This document shows, piece by piece, positions 33,522-42,634 of a DNA stretch of 64,000 bases. Each line of letters opens with the position of its first letter. Within the stretch, counting starts at the first letter, position 1. Source of the stretch: CAG-877 sp963660495 (GTDB lineage Bacteria; Bacillota_I; Bacilli_A; RF39; UBA660); contig CAVKYO010000006.1 in the NCBI GenBank assembly GCA_963660495.1, forward strand, positions 1 to 64,000, in the 5' to 3' direction. The notes under the pieces were generated by a model. That model was not told the DNA's origin, made no database searches, and saw nothing but the letters and a program-made list of their open reading frames with translations. The translations under genes were made by a program, and so were the position numbers.

Positions 33522-35198
33522 ATGAACAAAAAACAAACCAATGAAACAAAAATAATTGTTTTAGGCGGTTTAGGAGAAGTCGGAAAAAATATGTATTGTG
33601 TAATGCATAAAGACTCAATTGTTATTATTGATGCCGGAGTTAGTTTTCCAGAAAGTGAACTCATGGGAATTGACTATGTTTTACCTGATTTTACATTTTT
33701 AAAAGAAAATGAAGATAAAATTAAAGCTCTTTTAATTACTCATGGTCATGAAGATCATATTGGAAGTATACCATTTTTACTACAAAGTATTAATATACCA
33801 GCCATTTATGCTCCAAATCATGCCAAAGAATTAATAGCCGTAAAATTGCAAGATAAAAATATCAGATATAACAATTTATTTGTCTATACCGAAAATACTA
33901 AATTAAAATTTCAAGAAATAGAAGTTGAATTTTTCAGAACAACACACTCTATACCAGATTCACATGGAATCAGTATAACAACACCAGATGGTACAATTGT
34001 TACAACGGGAGACTATAAGTTTGATTTAACACCAATTGGACCAATGGCAGACTTATATAAAATGGCATCTATTGGAGAAAAAGGTGTTGATATCTTAATT
34101 GGTGATTCTACAAATGCTCTAAATGAAGGATTTTCTAATAGTGAATCTGTAGTAGATGAACAATTAGGCGAAATGTTTGACAAATGGAAGACAAATAGAA
34201 TCATAATCGCAACTTTTGCTTCAAATATATACCGAGTAAAACATATTTTTGAAACATGTTATAAACACAATAGAAAAATCTGTATCTTTGGTAGAAGTAT
34301 GGAAAATAATATTAATATTTCAATTAATGGTGGATATATAGATCATAAAGAATTATTAGTAACACCAGAAGAAGCCAATAATTTAAAGCCAGGAGAAGTA
34401 ACAATTTTGTGTACTGGTAGTCAAGGTGAACCTTTAGCGGCACTATCAAGAATATCAAATGGTACTCATAAACAAATTAAATTAAGACCCGATGATGTTG
34501 TTATATTCTCATCTAGTGCAATACCTGGTAATGCTTTAAGTATTTCAAAAACTATTAACAAATTATATCTAAAAGGTGTAAAAGTATATACCAATAATGT
34601 CTTAACAGATTTACATACATCAGGTCATGCTAACGAAGAAGAAATAAAATTAATGATTCGTTTAATAAAACCAAAATACTTAATGCCATTCCATGGTGAT
34701 TACAGAATGTTAAAAAAACAAGCTGATATTGGTATAAACTGTGGAATACCTAAAGAAAATACTTTCATATTGAAAAATGGTGATTCTTTAATTTTAAAAA
34801 ACCATGTTGTAACAAGAGGCGAAAGTATGCCTGGTGCTGATATATATGTTGATGGTAACAGAATTGGCGAAGTTGGAAGTGCCGTCATAAAAGATCGTAA
34901 AATAATGGCTAATGATGGAATACTTGTAGTTATTGCAAATATTGATATGAAAAATAAAGAATTATTAATTAAACCAAACATTACAACAAGAGGCTTTATA
35001 CTAGTAAATGAAAATGAAGAACTAATAAAGAAAATTGAAAATAAAGCCGAACAAATAATTAAAACTGGTTTATCAGAACAAAAATTGAATTACAATAATT
35101 TAAAATCAAGCATTTCTGAACAATTATATCCATATATAAATGAATTAACAGGTAGAAAACCATTAATTTTACCAATAATATTAGAAATTAAGAGATAG
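33522..35198 (+). CDS. rnj: Ribonuclease J
   Basis: This metallo-beta-lactamase/beta-CASP nuclease of 558 residues acts in mRNA decay and rRNA maturation. The metal motif is LITHGHEDHIGSIPF, with further ligands in GDYKFD and in the beta-CASP segment TSGHANEEEIKLMIRLIKPKYLMPFHGDYRM. The C-terminal domain is present. The length matches J1/J2 (about 555). Only one copy is seen here, so J1 versus J2 cannot be assigned. It is monocistronic with its own promoter and terminator. Confidence 0.93.
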   Translation: MNKKQTNETKIIVLGGLGEVGKNMYCVMHKDSIVIIDAGVSFPESELMGIDYVLPDFTFLKENEDKIKALLITHGHEDHIGSIPFLLQSINIPAIYAPNHAKELIAVKLQDKNIRYNNLFVYTENTKLKFQEIEVEFFRTTHSIPDSHGISITTPDGTIVTTGDYKFDLTPIGPMADLYKMASIGEKGVDILIGDSTNALNEGFSNSESVVDEQLGEMFDKWKTNRIIIATFASNIYRVKHIFETCYKHNRKICIFGRSMENNINISINGGYIDHKELLVTPEEANNLKPGEVTILCTGSQGEPLAALSRISNGTHKQIKLRPDDVVIFSSSAIPGNALSISKTINKLYLKGVKVYTNNVLTDLHTSGHANEEEIKLMIRLIKPKYLMPFHGDYRMLKKQADIGINCGIPKENTFILKNGDSLILKNHVVTRGESMPGADIYVDGNRIGEVGSAVIKDRKIMANDGILVVIANIDMKNKELLIKPNITTRGFILVNENEELIKKIENKAEQIIKTGLSEQKLNYNNLKSSISEQLYPYINELTGRKPLILPIILEIKR

Positions 35199-35216
35199 CA
35201 GAGTTATCTCTTTTTA
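35190..35216 (+). terminator. Terminator of rnj
   Basis: An AGAGATA / TTATCTCT stem is followed by TTTTTATATT. The stem overlaps the stop codon. Confidence 0.8.
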
Positions 35217-35573
35217 TATTCTTTCAACTAATTTATTAGAAATAGCAGTTTCAAATTCTAAAAAATCACAACTCGAAAAAATTGCTAATCGAAAATATAA
35301 CATTCTATAATCAGCATCATTAAGTGAAAGTAATTTTTTATAAAAATCCCAATCTAGTTTTTCATGAACCAATGTAAAAATTGGAAAGCAAACATAAAAT
35401 TTTTCCATTGCTTTAATACCAGATATCGAAAACATCTCCGTAAAACCAAAGTAATATTTTAAAGTGTTTGACATTGATTTATAACTTTTACATTTACTTT
35501 TTCGGTTCTGATAAACATATTTACCAATGTTCCAAAATAAAATAAGTCGATTTTTTTTATAATAATATTTCAA
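35214..35573 (-). CDS. DUF1016 N-terminal-domain-like protein (YhcG N-domain only)
   Basis: This 119-residue protein resembles only the N-terminal domain of YhcG/DUF1016 proteins: NIGKYVYQNRKS, SNTLKYYFGFTEMFSISGIKAMEKFYVCFP, and LDWDFYKKLLSLNDADYRMLYFRLAIFSSCDFLEFETAI. In full-length members (about 350 residues) a PD-(D/E)xK nuclease-like domain follows, and it is absent here. The start is TTG behind GGAGATGATG. It may bind partner proteins or DNA, or be a decayed remnant; the frame is clean. Confidence 0.6.
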   Translation of the reverse strand: MKYYYKKNRLILFWNIGKYVYQNRKSKCKSYKSMSNTLKYYFGFTEMFSISGIKAMEKFYVCFPIFTLVHEKLDWDFYKKLLSLNDADYRMLYFRLAIFSSCDFLEFETAISNKLVERI

Positions 35574-35601
35574 TAATCATCATCTCCTATTTATATTATT
35601 A

Positions 35602-35636
35602 TAAAAAAAAGAAGAAGTCCTATTTTGCTTCTTCTT
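35602..35636 (-). terminator. Terminator of rny
   Basis: On the minus strand, GAAGAAG / CTTCTTC with a loop of about ten bases is followed by eight T. The last codons of rny are in the stem. Confidence 0.8.
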
Positions 35637-37176
35637 GTGCCCTTGTTTCACGAACAACCGTAATTTTTATTGTACCAGGATATTTCATATTTGCTTCAAT
35701 CTGCTCTTTAACTTCTCTAGCAATTTTATGAGCACCTAAATCGTCAACTTCTTCAGGTTTAACAACAACACGTAATTCCCTACCAGCTTGTACAGCAAAT
35801 GTTTTTTCAACTCCAGGAATATTGTTACCAACTTCTTCAAGTTGTGATAATCGTTTAATATAATTTTCTAAAGAATCATTTCTGGCTCCAGGACGTGATG
35901 CCGATAAAGCATCAGCTATTGCAACAATAATTGAAATAACACTAGTAGCCTCTATATCACCATGATGAGAAGCAATAGCATTAATAACAACAGGATCTTC
36001 ATCATACTTTTTAGCTAAGTCAACTCCAATTTCAACGTGACTTCCTTCAATTTCATGATCAATTGCTTTACCTATATCATGTAATAATCCAGCTCTTTTA
36101 GCTAGTGTAACATTCTCACCTAATTCAGCAGCTAAAAGTCCAGATAAATGTGCAACTTCTATAGAATGTTGTAAAGCATTTTGACCATAACTAGTTCTAA
36201 AATGTAATTTACCAATTATTTCAATTAATGCTGGATCAAATTTTGTAAGTCCTAATTCAAATGTTGCTTCTTGACCATATTCAATAATTTTTTGTCTCAT
36301 ATCTTTACAAACTTTATCGTATAACTCTTCAATCCTTGTAGGATGAATACGTCCATCTTTAATTAAATTTTCTAAAGTAACACGAGCAATTTCTCTACGT
36401 AAAGGATCAAAACTAGAAATAACAACAGCTTCAGGAGTATCATCAATAATTAAATCAACACCAGTTATTGCCTCAATAGTTCGAATATTTCTACCCTCAC
36501 GACCTATTATTCTACCTTTCATTTCATCTGTAGGCAAATCAATTACAGTAACAGTTTGATCATTAGCTATATCAGCAGCATACTTTTGCATAGAAGTGAC
36601 AATAAGATCTCTTGCAATTTTATCAGCATTTAATTTAGCTTCATTCTCAGATTCTTTTATGTACTCTATAATTTCTTTACTCATACTATCTTTTACTTGA
36701 CTCATAACTAAGTCTTTAGCTTTTTCCTTGCTAAAACCGGAAATTTTTTCTAACAATTCTAATTGTTCTTTTTTTATTTCCTCCACTTTACTCTTCTCAT
36801 TTTGGATTTCAACTTGTTTTTCAGAAAGTTTTTCATCACGTTCATCTAAACCTGCTTCACGCTTTTGTAATATTTCATCTCTTTTATCTATACTAGCTTC
36901 ACGTTGAAGCAAACGTTTTTCAGAATCCTTTAACTCTTCTTTCTTTTCACGAATTTCTTTATCCAAATCCATTTTTAATTTATGAGCTTCTTCTTTTTGT
37001 TCAATAGCTGCATCTCTTTTAATCTTTTCTACATCTTTTTTTGCTTGACTAATAAGAGCTTCAGCCTTCTTAGTTGCCTTATTTACTTTTAAACTATTTA
37101 TAACAAACGCTACAATAAATCCAATTAGCAATCCAAGTGCTACAAGTAAAATGGAGAATAATGTACTATCATTCAT
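35620..37176 (-). CDS. rny: Ribonuclease Y
   Basis: This 518-residue membrane-anchored endoribonuclease starts much mRNA turnover in Bacilli. It has an N-terminal membrane helix (about 6-28), a long coiled coil (30-150), a KH domain with VIDLPTDEMKGRIIGREGRNIRTIEAITGVDL, and an HD domain with LQHSIEVAHLSGLLAAELG, GLLHDIGKAIDHE and ASHHGDIEA. The length is as in B. subtilis (520). It lies in the usual neighbourhood of recA. The start ATG follows GGAGGA. Confidence 0.96.
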   Translation of the reverse strand: MNDSTLFSILLVALGLLIGFIVAFVINSLKVNKATKKAEALISQAKKDVEKIKRDAAIEQKEEAHKLKMDLDKEIREKKEELKDSEKRLLQREASIDKRDEILQKREAGLDERDEKLSEKQVEIQNEKSKVEEIKKEQLELLEKISGFSKEKAKDLVMSQVKDSMSKEIIEYIKESENEAKLNADKIARDLIVTSMQKYAADIANDQTVTVIDLPTDEMKGRIIGREGRNIRTIEAITGVDLIIDDTPEAVVISSFDPLRREIARVTLENLIKDGRIHPTRIEELYDKVCKDMRQKIIEYGQEATFELGLTKFDPALIEIIGKLHFRTSYGQNALQHSIEVAHLSGLLAAELGENVTLAKRAGLLHDIGKAIDHEIEGSHVEIGVDLAKKYDEDPVVINAIASHHGDIEATSVISIIVAIADALSASRPGARNDSLENYIKRLSQLEEVGNNIPGVEKTFAVQAGRELRVVVKPEEVDDLGAHKIAREVKEQIEANMKYPGTIKITVVRETRAQEEAK

Positions 37177-37257
37177 AACATTCCTCCATCTAGACCATAT
37201 ACATAATAATCTATCTCTATTGTAGAGTCATTTTAAAAGCTTGTCAAGACAAACAAA

Positions 37258-37292
37258 ATAAAAGCTCACCGGAATAATAGTGAGCTTAGAAG
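37258..37292 (-). terminator. Terminator of murE
   Basis: On the minus strand, AAGCTCAC / GTGAGCTT with a loop of about ten bases is followed by TTATTTTG. Confidence 0.8.
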
Positions 37293-37299
37293 GACTAAA

Positions 37300-38700
37300 T
37301 CAATTAAAATAATCACAAATTACATCATAATCACAATAAGGAACTTTTCCCTCAGCTAAGGCCATATAGTCATCTCTACCCTTACCAATAACTAAAACCA
37401 CATCTCCTTCAAGAGCCATATCAAAAGCTTTATAAATAGCTTTAACACGATCAACTTCACGAATGTAATTTGTTTTAGTAGAATTTCCTATCATATCATC
37501 AATAATAGAATTAACATCCTCATGCCTAGGATCATCCATTGTAAATATAACAATATCTGATTTATTTAATACTAAGTCACCAATTTTAGAACGTTTTTCT
37601 TTCTCTCTACCACCAGCAGCACCAGTAACAGTAATAATTCTTTTATATTTATTTTCAACAGAATTTAATAAATTATTAATTGAATTATAAGTATGTGCAT
37701 AATCTAAAATAATATCATAGTCTTGACCAAATCTAAGTACCTCACCACGCCCAGCAACAAAATCAACATTTGCTAATGTCTTAATTAAATATTCAACTGG
37801 TATCTTCATACATAGACCAATGATAAATCCTAAACAAATATTATAAGCATTATACTTTCCAAAAAAAGAACTGCAAATGTTATAAATATTATCATTATTT
37901 TTAACTTTAAACTTCATACCATTTTTATCTTCTTCAAAATCAAAAATTACATAATCATTATCATTGTTAAAGCCAAATGTAATTAAATTACTAGCTTGTA
38001 AACATTTACAATTCTCATCATCACCATTGACAATAGCAACACCATTTTCTTTTAAATAGTTAACTATAGATAATTTACACTTTCTATAATTTTCAATTGT
38101 TTTATGTACATTCAAATGATCCTCAGTAATATTAGTAATTGCAACAACATCGTATTTCAAACCATTTACTCTTCCATGTAAAAGAGCCTCACTTGACACT
38201 TCCATAGAAAGAGCTTTACAGTTATTTTTTTCAACTGTTGACAACGAACTATACAACTCAGATATACATGGAGTAGTATTATTAGTATGATAAACTTTGC
38301 CATCAATGAAAAGACCATTAGTACCTAAACAAGCACATTTCATATAATTATTTAAAACCTTTTGTACAATAGTAGCACTAGTTGTCTTTCCATCAGTACC
38401 TGTAATACCAATTAAAGAAAGATTATCTAATTTAACATCATAGAACTTTTTACACAATTCTAAATAAGTATTATTAATGTCATCAACAATAACAACTGGT
38501 AACTTTGTATCATATTCTCTATCAGTTATTAAAGCTACAGCTCCTTTTTCAATAGCAGCATCTATATAATCATAATGATCAACATTAAAGCCTTTAGTAG
38601 CAACAAATAAATATCCAAGTTTTATATCACGAGAATCTTCATTTATACCTATAATTTCTACATCAAAATCACAATCTATTATATCCTTAAGTCTTTTCAT
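37300..38700 (-). CDS. murE: UDP-N-acetylmuramyl-tripeptide synthetase MurE
   Basis: This protein of about 466 residues adds the third amino acid to the UDP-MurNAc dipeptide in peptidoglycan synthesis. Mur-ligase motifs are ITGTDGKTTSATIVQ (P-loop), MEVSSEALLHGRVNGL, ITNITEDHLNVH and DYAHTYNSINNLL. The amino-acid-specificity motif reads MDDPRHED: it keeps the Arg seen in diaminopimelate enzymes (DNPR) but has Asp in place of Asn, so the substrate, meso-DAP or another, is left open. The start ATG at 38700 follows GGGAGG. It sits between recA and rny, where B. subtilis has no mur gene. Confidence 0.9.
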   Translation of the reverse strand: MKRLKDIIDCDFDVEIIGINEDSRDIKLGYLFVATKGFNVDHYDYIDAAIEKGAVALITDREYDTKLPVVIVDDINNTYLELCKKFYDVKLDNLSLIGITGTDGKTTSATIVQKVLNNYMKCACLGTNGLFIDGKVYHTNNTTPCISELYSSLSTVEKNNCKALSMEVSSEALLHGRVNGLKYDVVAITNITEDHLNVHKTIENYRKCKLSIVNYLKENGVAIVNGDDENCKCLQASNLITFGFNNDNDYVIFDFEEDKNGMKFKVKNNDNIYNICSSFFGKYNAYNICLGFIIGLCMKIPVEYLIKTLANVDFVAGRGEVLRFGQDYDIILDYAHTYNSINNLLNSVENKYKRIITVTGAAGGREKEKRSKIGDLVLNKSDIVIFTMDDPRHEDVNSIIDDMIGNSTKTNYIREVDRVKAIYKAFDMALEGDVVLVIGKGRDDYMALAEGKVPYCDYDVICDYFN

Positions 38701-38756
38701 AAAGCCTCCCAACAAGTTACATATTAATATATATCTTTTTTCAACTAAAAATATAT

Positions 38757-39794
38757 CTACTTTTTAGAAGTATTATCTTCATTCTTTTTTAAAGATATAT
38801 CATAATATTCACGTACTTTTTGTTCTATTTCATCACGTAATTCAACATTTTCTTTCAATAAAAGTTTAACATTTTCTTTACCTTGACCAAGTTTTTCACC
38901 ATTATAAGCATACCAAGCTCCTGTTTTATCAACAATTGAAGCCTCTACTGCCAAATCAATAATTTCTCCTTCCCTAGAAACACCTTCGCCATACATAATA
39001 TCAACAACAGCAGTCTTAAATGGTGGAGCAACTTTATTTTTAACAACCTTAACAGTAGTCTTATTTCCAACAACTCCGTCGCCCATTTTTAATTGTTCAT
39101 TACGACGTATATCAAGTCTAACAGAAGAATAAAATTTTAATGCTCTTCCACCAGGTGTAGTCTCGGGATTTCCAAACATAACACCAACTTTTTCACGTAA
39201 TTGATTTATAAAAATACAAGTTGTATTAGTCTTATTAATAGTTCCAGATAGTTTTCTTAATGCTTGAGACATAAGTCTTGCTTGAAGACCAACATGTGAA
39301 TCTCCCATTTCCCCATCAATTTCAGCCTGTGGTACTAGTGCAGCAACAGAATCAATTACAATAATACTTACAGCTTCACTTCTAACTAAAGCATCACATA
39401 TTTCAAGTGCCTGTTCACCAGTATCAGGTTGAGATAGCAACAACTCATCTATATCTACACCCAAACGTTCAGCATAAACTGGATCAAGAGCATGTTCAGC
39501 ATCGATAAATGCTGCTCTACCACCTAATTTTTGATGTTCAGCAATTGCCTGTAAAGCAAAAGTAGTTTTACCAGATGACTCAGGACCATAAATTTCAATT
39601 ATTCTCCCTCTTGGATATCCTCCTACGCCTAAAGCTATATCTAATGATAGGCATCCAGAAGAACATACGTCTACTTTCATATGCTCTTTATCACCCAACT
39701 TCATAATAGAACCTTTTCCAAATTGTTTTTCAATATCATTTAATACTTGTTCTAAAGCTTTATCTTTAGAAACTTCTTTATTAACCGCTTTCAT
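38757..39794 (-). CDS. recA: Recombinase RecA
   Basis: This 345-residue RecA has all core motifs: GSIMKLGD, EIYGPESSGKTTFALQAIAE (Walker A), DAEHALDPVYAERLGVD, SIIVIDSVAALVPQAEIDGEMGD (Walker B and L1), and FINQLREKVGVMFGNPETTPGGRALKFYSSVRLD (L2). It catalyses strand exchange and LexA/UmuD-type cleavage. The start ATG follows AGGAGG. No LexA box is obvious upstream. It follows pgsA in the B. subtilis-like order, without cinA between. Confidence 0.98.
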   Translation of the reverse strand: MKAVNKEVSKDKALEQVLNDIEKQFGKGSIMKLGDKEHMKVDVCSSGCLSLDIALGVGGYPRGRIIEIYGPESSGKTTFALQAIAEHQKLGGRAAFIDAEHALDPVYAERLGVDIDELLLSQPDTGEQALEICDALVRSEAVSIIVIDSVAALVPQAEIDGEMGDSHVGLQARLMSQALRKLSGTINKTNTTCIFINQLREKVGVMFGNPETTPGGRALKFYSSVRLDIRRNEQLKMGDGVVGNKTTVKVVKNKVAPPFKTAVVDIMYGEGVSREGEIIDLAVEASIVDKTGAWYAYNGEKLGQGKENVKLLLKENVELRDEIEQKVREYYDISLKKNEDNTSKK

Positions 39795-39907
39795 ATTTCC
39801 TCCTAGTTAAATAACTTACAACACTATTGTATAATAACAAAAAATAAAATGCAAGCCTTTTGCGAACAATTGTTTTGCAAAATTTACCATTAATTTTCAA
39901 TCAAAAA

Positions 39908-39938
39908 CAAAAAATCCTTATACGAAAAAGGATTTTTC
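39908..39938 (-). terminator. Terminator of rodZ-pgsA
   Basis: On the minus strand, AAAAATCCTT / AAGGATTTTTT with a six-base loop lies after the pgsA stop and before recA. Confidence 0.85.
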
Positions 39939-39953
39939 AACTATTTTTATCTA

Positions 39954-40565
39954 TTAATCTAAATTTTTTTGTTCTGGAAAAATTATTTTTTTATTCATAT
40001 TAAAATATTGAACAGCTGATATTATTGACATAACACAAGCAAAATATAAAAGCAATTCATTAACATTTATATTAATAAGTTCAAATGGCCAGTTATAAAA
40101 AAATGTTAAGGCAACACCAGTCATTAAAGCAGCAGTTTTAATTTTACCTGCACCAATAGCAGCTACTACTTTACCTTTTCCAGCAGCCTCCATCTTAATC
40201 GCATTAACAACAATATCTCTCAAAACAATAATTACTGGAATAATCTCATTAATAAAACCATGAGCGGCTAAAATAATTAAAACTGAGTTTACTAAAACTT
40301 TATCAGCAATAGCATCCAACATTTTTCCTGTATCAGTAATCAAATTATATTTACGTGCTATCTTGCCATCCAAAAAATCCGTAAAACTAGCAATTATAAA
40401 TATTATACCAGCTATAACATATTGAGACTCCACTGGTGAAGATATTCCAGAAATATCAAACTTTGGAAATTGAATTCCAACAGCATAAAATGGAAAAACC
40501 AACAAAACAATAACAACAACAGATAAAATTAAACGTAAAACCGTAAGCTTATTAGGCAAATTCAT
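39954..40565 (-). CDS. pgsA: CDP-diacylglycerol--glycerol-3-phosphate 3-phosphatidyltransferase
   Basis: This protein of about 203 residues makes phosphatidylglycerol phosphate in the membrane. It opens MNLPNKLTVLRLILSVVV and carries the CDP-alcohol phosphotransferase motif FTDFLDGKIARKYNLITDTGKMLDAIADK (D-G-x2-A-R-x8-G-x3-D-x3-D). Four to five membrane helices are visible. The start overlaps the rodZ end by 14 bp, so the two are cotranscribed. An insertion of about 25 residues around FPKFDISGISSPVESQ in the first loop is longer than usual. Confidence 0.93.
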   Translation of the reverse strand: MNLPNKLTVLRLILSVVVIVLLVFPFYAVGIQFPKFDISGISSPVESQYVIAGIIFIIASFTDFLDGKIARKYNLITDTGKMLDAIADKVLVNSVLIILAAHGFINEIIPVIIVLRDIVVNAIKMEAAGKGKVVAAIGAGKIKTAALMTGVALTFFYNWPFELININVNELLLYFACVMSIISAVQYFNMNKKIIFPEQKNLD

Positions 40566-41040
40566 AATTAACATTCCTCTCTTTTGACAATAATTCAGTA
40601 GTTCTTTCTGGTGCTTTATTAATTGAGCTAATAATCAAATATAATATACCAAAAATAACAATTATAAAAACAATAGCCATAACAAAAGGCCAAGGTCCAA
40701 TTTTCTTCTTATATTCCTTAGTATAAGGAGAAACTGCCTTTTTTTCCTCTTCTTCCATCTTCTTTTGAGCCATTTTTATATCTTCTAATGAAATTTTAGA
40801 AGTGTGTTCAAATAAAAAACCATTAAATTCATCAATAACTTTTTCTGGATTAAGGCCTAAATATTTAGCATATTGTCTTACATCTTCTTTTAAAGCATAC
40901 ACATCTTTAAAAGCTTTAACATTACCAGATTCTATATTTTCGAGTTGTACTGTCGAAAGATCTAAATCCTCAGCTGCCTCAGCTATACTAACACCATTAC
41001 TGATACGAGTTCGCTTCAAATAATCGCCTAACTCTTTCAC
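40552..41040 (-). CDS. rodZ: RodZ-like cell-shape protein (helix-turn-helix plus membrane helix)
   Basis: This 162-residue protein has an N-terminal HTH_25 domain (LGDYLKRTRISNGVSIAEAAEDLDLSTVQLENIESG), then VYALKEDVRQYAKYLGLNPEKVIDEF, a charged linker and one membrane helix (about 125-145). This is the RodZ/YmfM layout, which links MreB to wall synthesis. The external domain is very short. It precedes pgsA as in B. subtilis. The start is GTG behind GAGGTG. Confidence 0.85.
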   Translation of the reverse strand: MKELGDYLKRTRISNGVSIAEAAEDLDLSTVQLENIESGNVKAFKDVYALKEDVRQYAKYLGLNPEKVIDEFNGFLFEHTSKISLEDIKMAQKKMEEEEKKAVSPYTKEYKKKIGPWPFVMAIVFIIVIFGILYLIISSINKAPERTTELLSKERNVNYEFA

Positions 41041-41058
41041 ATTAACACCTCACATAAT

Positions 41059-41428
41059 AAACAAATAATATAAATAAGCCATGTTCTGTTCTTAGTTACC
41101 TAAGCGACAAACATTTATCTACCAGCTATTAACTAGTCTCTAATCAGATTCAATTCTCTTCATAGAACTCCCCTACCAATTAATTTGGGTTTCTCGCTCG
41201 TTGGGTTTACCGCGTTTCACTTTCTTTGTTTCCAAAAAAATTCGTCACTGTGGCACTTTATGGTTTTGTATCATATCAACGACTTAGATACAAATTCCGC
41301 CGTTAGCAAAGCTACCCTAGGTTATTTATTCCCTAGGAACGATCACTACAGTCATCGCAGACTGTGCGAGCATGGACTTTCCTCAAGGACCTCAAGAGTC
41401 CCAGCGTTTGTCTATATATTAATTGTTT
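41059..41428 (-). ncRNA. rnpB: RNase P RNA, bacterial type B
   Basis: On the minus strand the conserved landmarks occur in order: GAGGAAAGTCCATGCTCGCAC, AGTGCCACAGTGACGAA, GAAACGCGGTAAACCC, CGAGCGAGAAACCCAAATT, GGTAGGGGA and ACAGAACATGGCTTA. These match the B. subtilis type B ribozyme, which matures tRNA 5' ends. The ends are set from an outer helix P1, AAACAATTAATATA with TATATTATTTGTTT (one mismatch), giving about 370 nt. The 5' end would overlap the last bases of gpsB by about ten. The gpsB-rnpB order is as in Bacilli. Confidence 0.93.
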
Positions 41429-41769
41429 TCCCTTTCTTCTTTTTCTCTCATATTAGCATAAACCAATTTTTCAAGTTGAGATAATCTTCGAATAACATCA
41501 ACATTACTAACTTCTACATTTTCATTATTACGAACAACTTCCATACTCAACTTAGAATTACGAAGTTCCTGCTTTAAATTGACAATTTCTGCCATCAAAT
41601 CAGTTTTTTCTTTTTCCAAGTTGTTTATTATATCATAAAACTGCTCATAATCACCAATAATTACATCTAAAAATTGATCCACTTCTTTTAATCTATAACC
41701 ACGGGTATCAATTTTGAATTCCTTTTCCAAAATATCCTGTGGTTTAAGTGTAATTCTATTTTGATACAT
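41419..41769 (-). CDS. gpsB: Cell-division protein GpsB
   Basis: This 116-residue DivIVA-family protein carries the membrane-binding and PBP-docking N-domain: RITLKPQDILEKEFKIDTRGYRLKEVDQFLDVIIGDYEQFYDIINNL, followed by a coiled coil and a C-terminal segment RRLSQLEKLVYAN. GpsB moves PBP1 between side wall and septum; ponA lies nearby on the other strand. The start ATG follows GGTGAT. It is slightly longer than the B. subtilis protein (98). Confidence 0.92.
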   Translation of the reverse strand: MYQNRITLKPQDILEKEFKIDTRGYRLKEVDQFLDVIIGDYEQFYDIINNLEKEKTDLMAEIVNLKQELRNSKLSMEVVRNNENVEVSNVDVIRRLSQLEKLVYANMREKEERENN

Positions 41770-41803
41770 TAAATCACCAATCCCTTACAGTAATATTATG
41801 TCA

Positions 41804-41926
41804 TTAATGCTTACTTTTGTCAATTGCTAACCTATTTAAAGCATAAGTTAATTTTGTATTAATTTTTACATATTCTGTTTTATCTATCATCTTATTAAGT
41901 ATTCTAATAATTTCAAAGTTATTCAT
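41804..41926 (-). CDS. Hypothetical 40-residue protein upstream of gpsB
   Basis: This short frame starts at ATG 41926 behind GGTGATATTG and encodes MNNFEIIRILNKMIDKTEYV..., a charged helical peptide without known family. It ends 35 bp before gpsB on the same strand. The binding site and spacing make translation plausible. Confidence 0.45.
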   Translation of the reverse strand: MNNFEIIRILNKMIDKTEYVKINTKLTYALNRLAIDKSKH

Positions 41927-42020
41927 CAATATCACCAAAAACATAATACTACAAAAAAAATAAGTAATCATAAATTCGACAATAAAAGTCAAAAGAACTC
42001 ATAAAAATAAATATAAATTA

Positions 42021-42049
42021 TAGAAAAATTCATCATATTATAGTATAAT
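42021..42049 (+). promoter_or_regulatory. Promoter of recU-ponA
   Basis: TAGAAA, 17 bp, then TATAAT lie 18 bp before the recU start. The -35 is weak (4 of 6) but the spacing is ideal. Confidence 0.55.
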
Positions 42050-42066
42050 GAACAATAGGTGATGTG

Positions 42067-42633
42067 ATGAACTATCCAAATGGTATTACTAAAAATAGTA
42101 ATCATGAAATTATATTTGGTAACAGAGGAATGGCTTTAGAAAATGATCTAAATGCAACCAATGAATATTATCGAAGTATTGATAAAGCATACATATATAA
42201 AAAGCCAACACCTGTAAAAATAACAAAAGTAAATTATCCATCCAGAGATAAAGCTGTCATAACACAAGCTTTCTTCACCGTACCATCGACAACAGATTAC
42301 AATGGTATATATGATGGAAAATATATTGATTTTGAAGCCAAAGAAACAAAAAATAAAACTTCATTTTCATTAAGAAATATTCATCCTCATCAAATACAAC
42401 ATTTAAAAAATATATATAACCATAAAGGAATTGCTTTTTTAATTGTCCGTTTTACTAGTTTAAATGAAACATATATATTAATGGCAAATGACTTAATTGA
42501 GTTTATAGAAAGTAATAAAAGAGAATCAATACCAATATCTTACTTCAAGGAAAAAGCTCATCAAGTAAAAGAAGGTTATATACCAAGGATTGATTATTTA
42601 AAAGTAATTGATCAAATTATTGGAGGTATTTAA
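42067..42633 (+). CDS. recU: Holliday junction resolvase RecU
   Basis: This 188-residue protein is of the RecU family. Conserved parts are NRGMALENDLNATNEYYRS, AYIYKKPTPVKITKV, TTDYNGIYDGKYIDFEAKETKNKTSFSLRNIHPHQ (catalytic Asp/Glu-x-Lys of the PD-(D/E)xK fold) and GIAFLIVRF. It resolves recombination junctions. ATG 42067 is preferred to the adjacent GTG because of its spacing to AGGTGAT. ponA follows after one base, as in Bacilli where recU-ponA is an operon. Confidence 0.93.
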   Translation: MNYPNGITKNSNHEIIFGNRGMALENDLNATNEYYRSIDKAYIYKKPTPVKITKVNYPSRDKAVITQAFFTVPSTTDYNGIYDGKYIDFEAKETKNKTSFSLRNIHPHQIQHLKNIYNHKGIAFLIVRFTSLNETYILMANDLIEFIESNKRESIPISYFKEKAHQVKEGYIPRIDYLKVIDQIIGGI

Positions 42634-42634
42634 A

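Noticed and set aside
41185..41484. A 99-residue open frame on the plus strand
   Set aside because: It lies antisense to RNase P RNA and to gpsB; the RNA landmarks explain the sequence.
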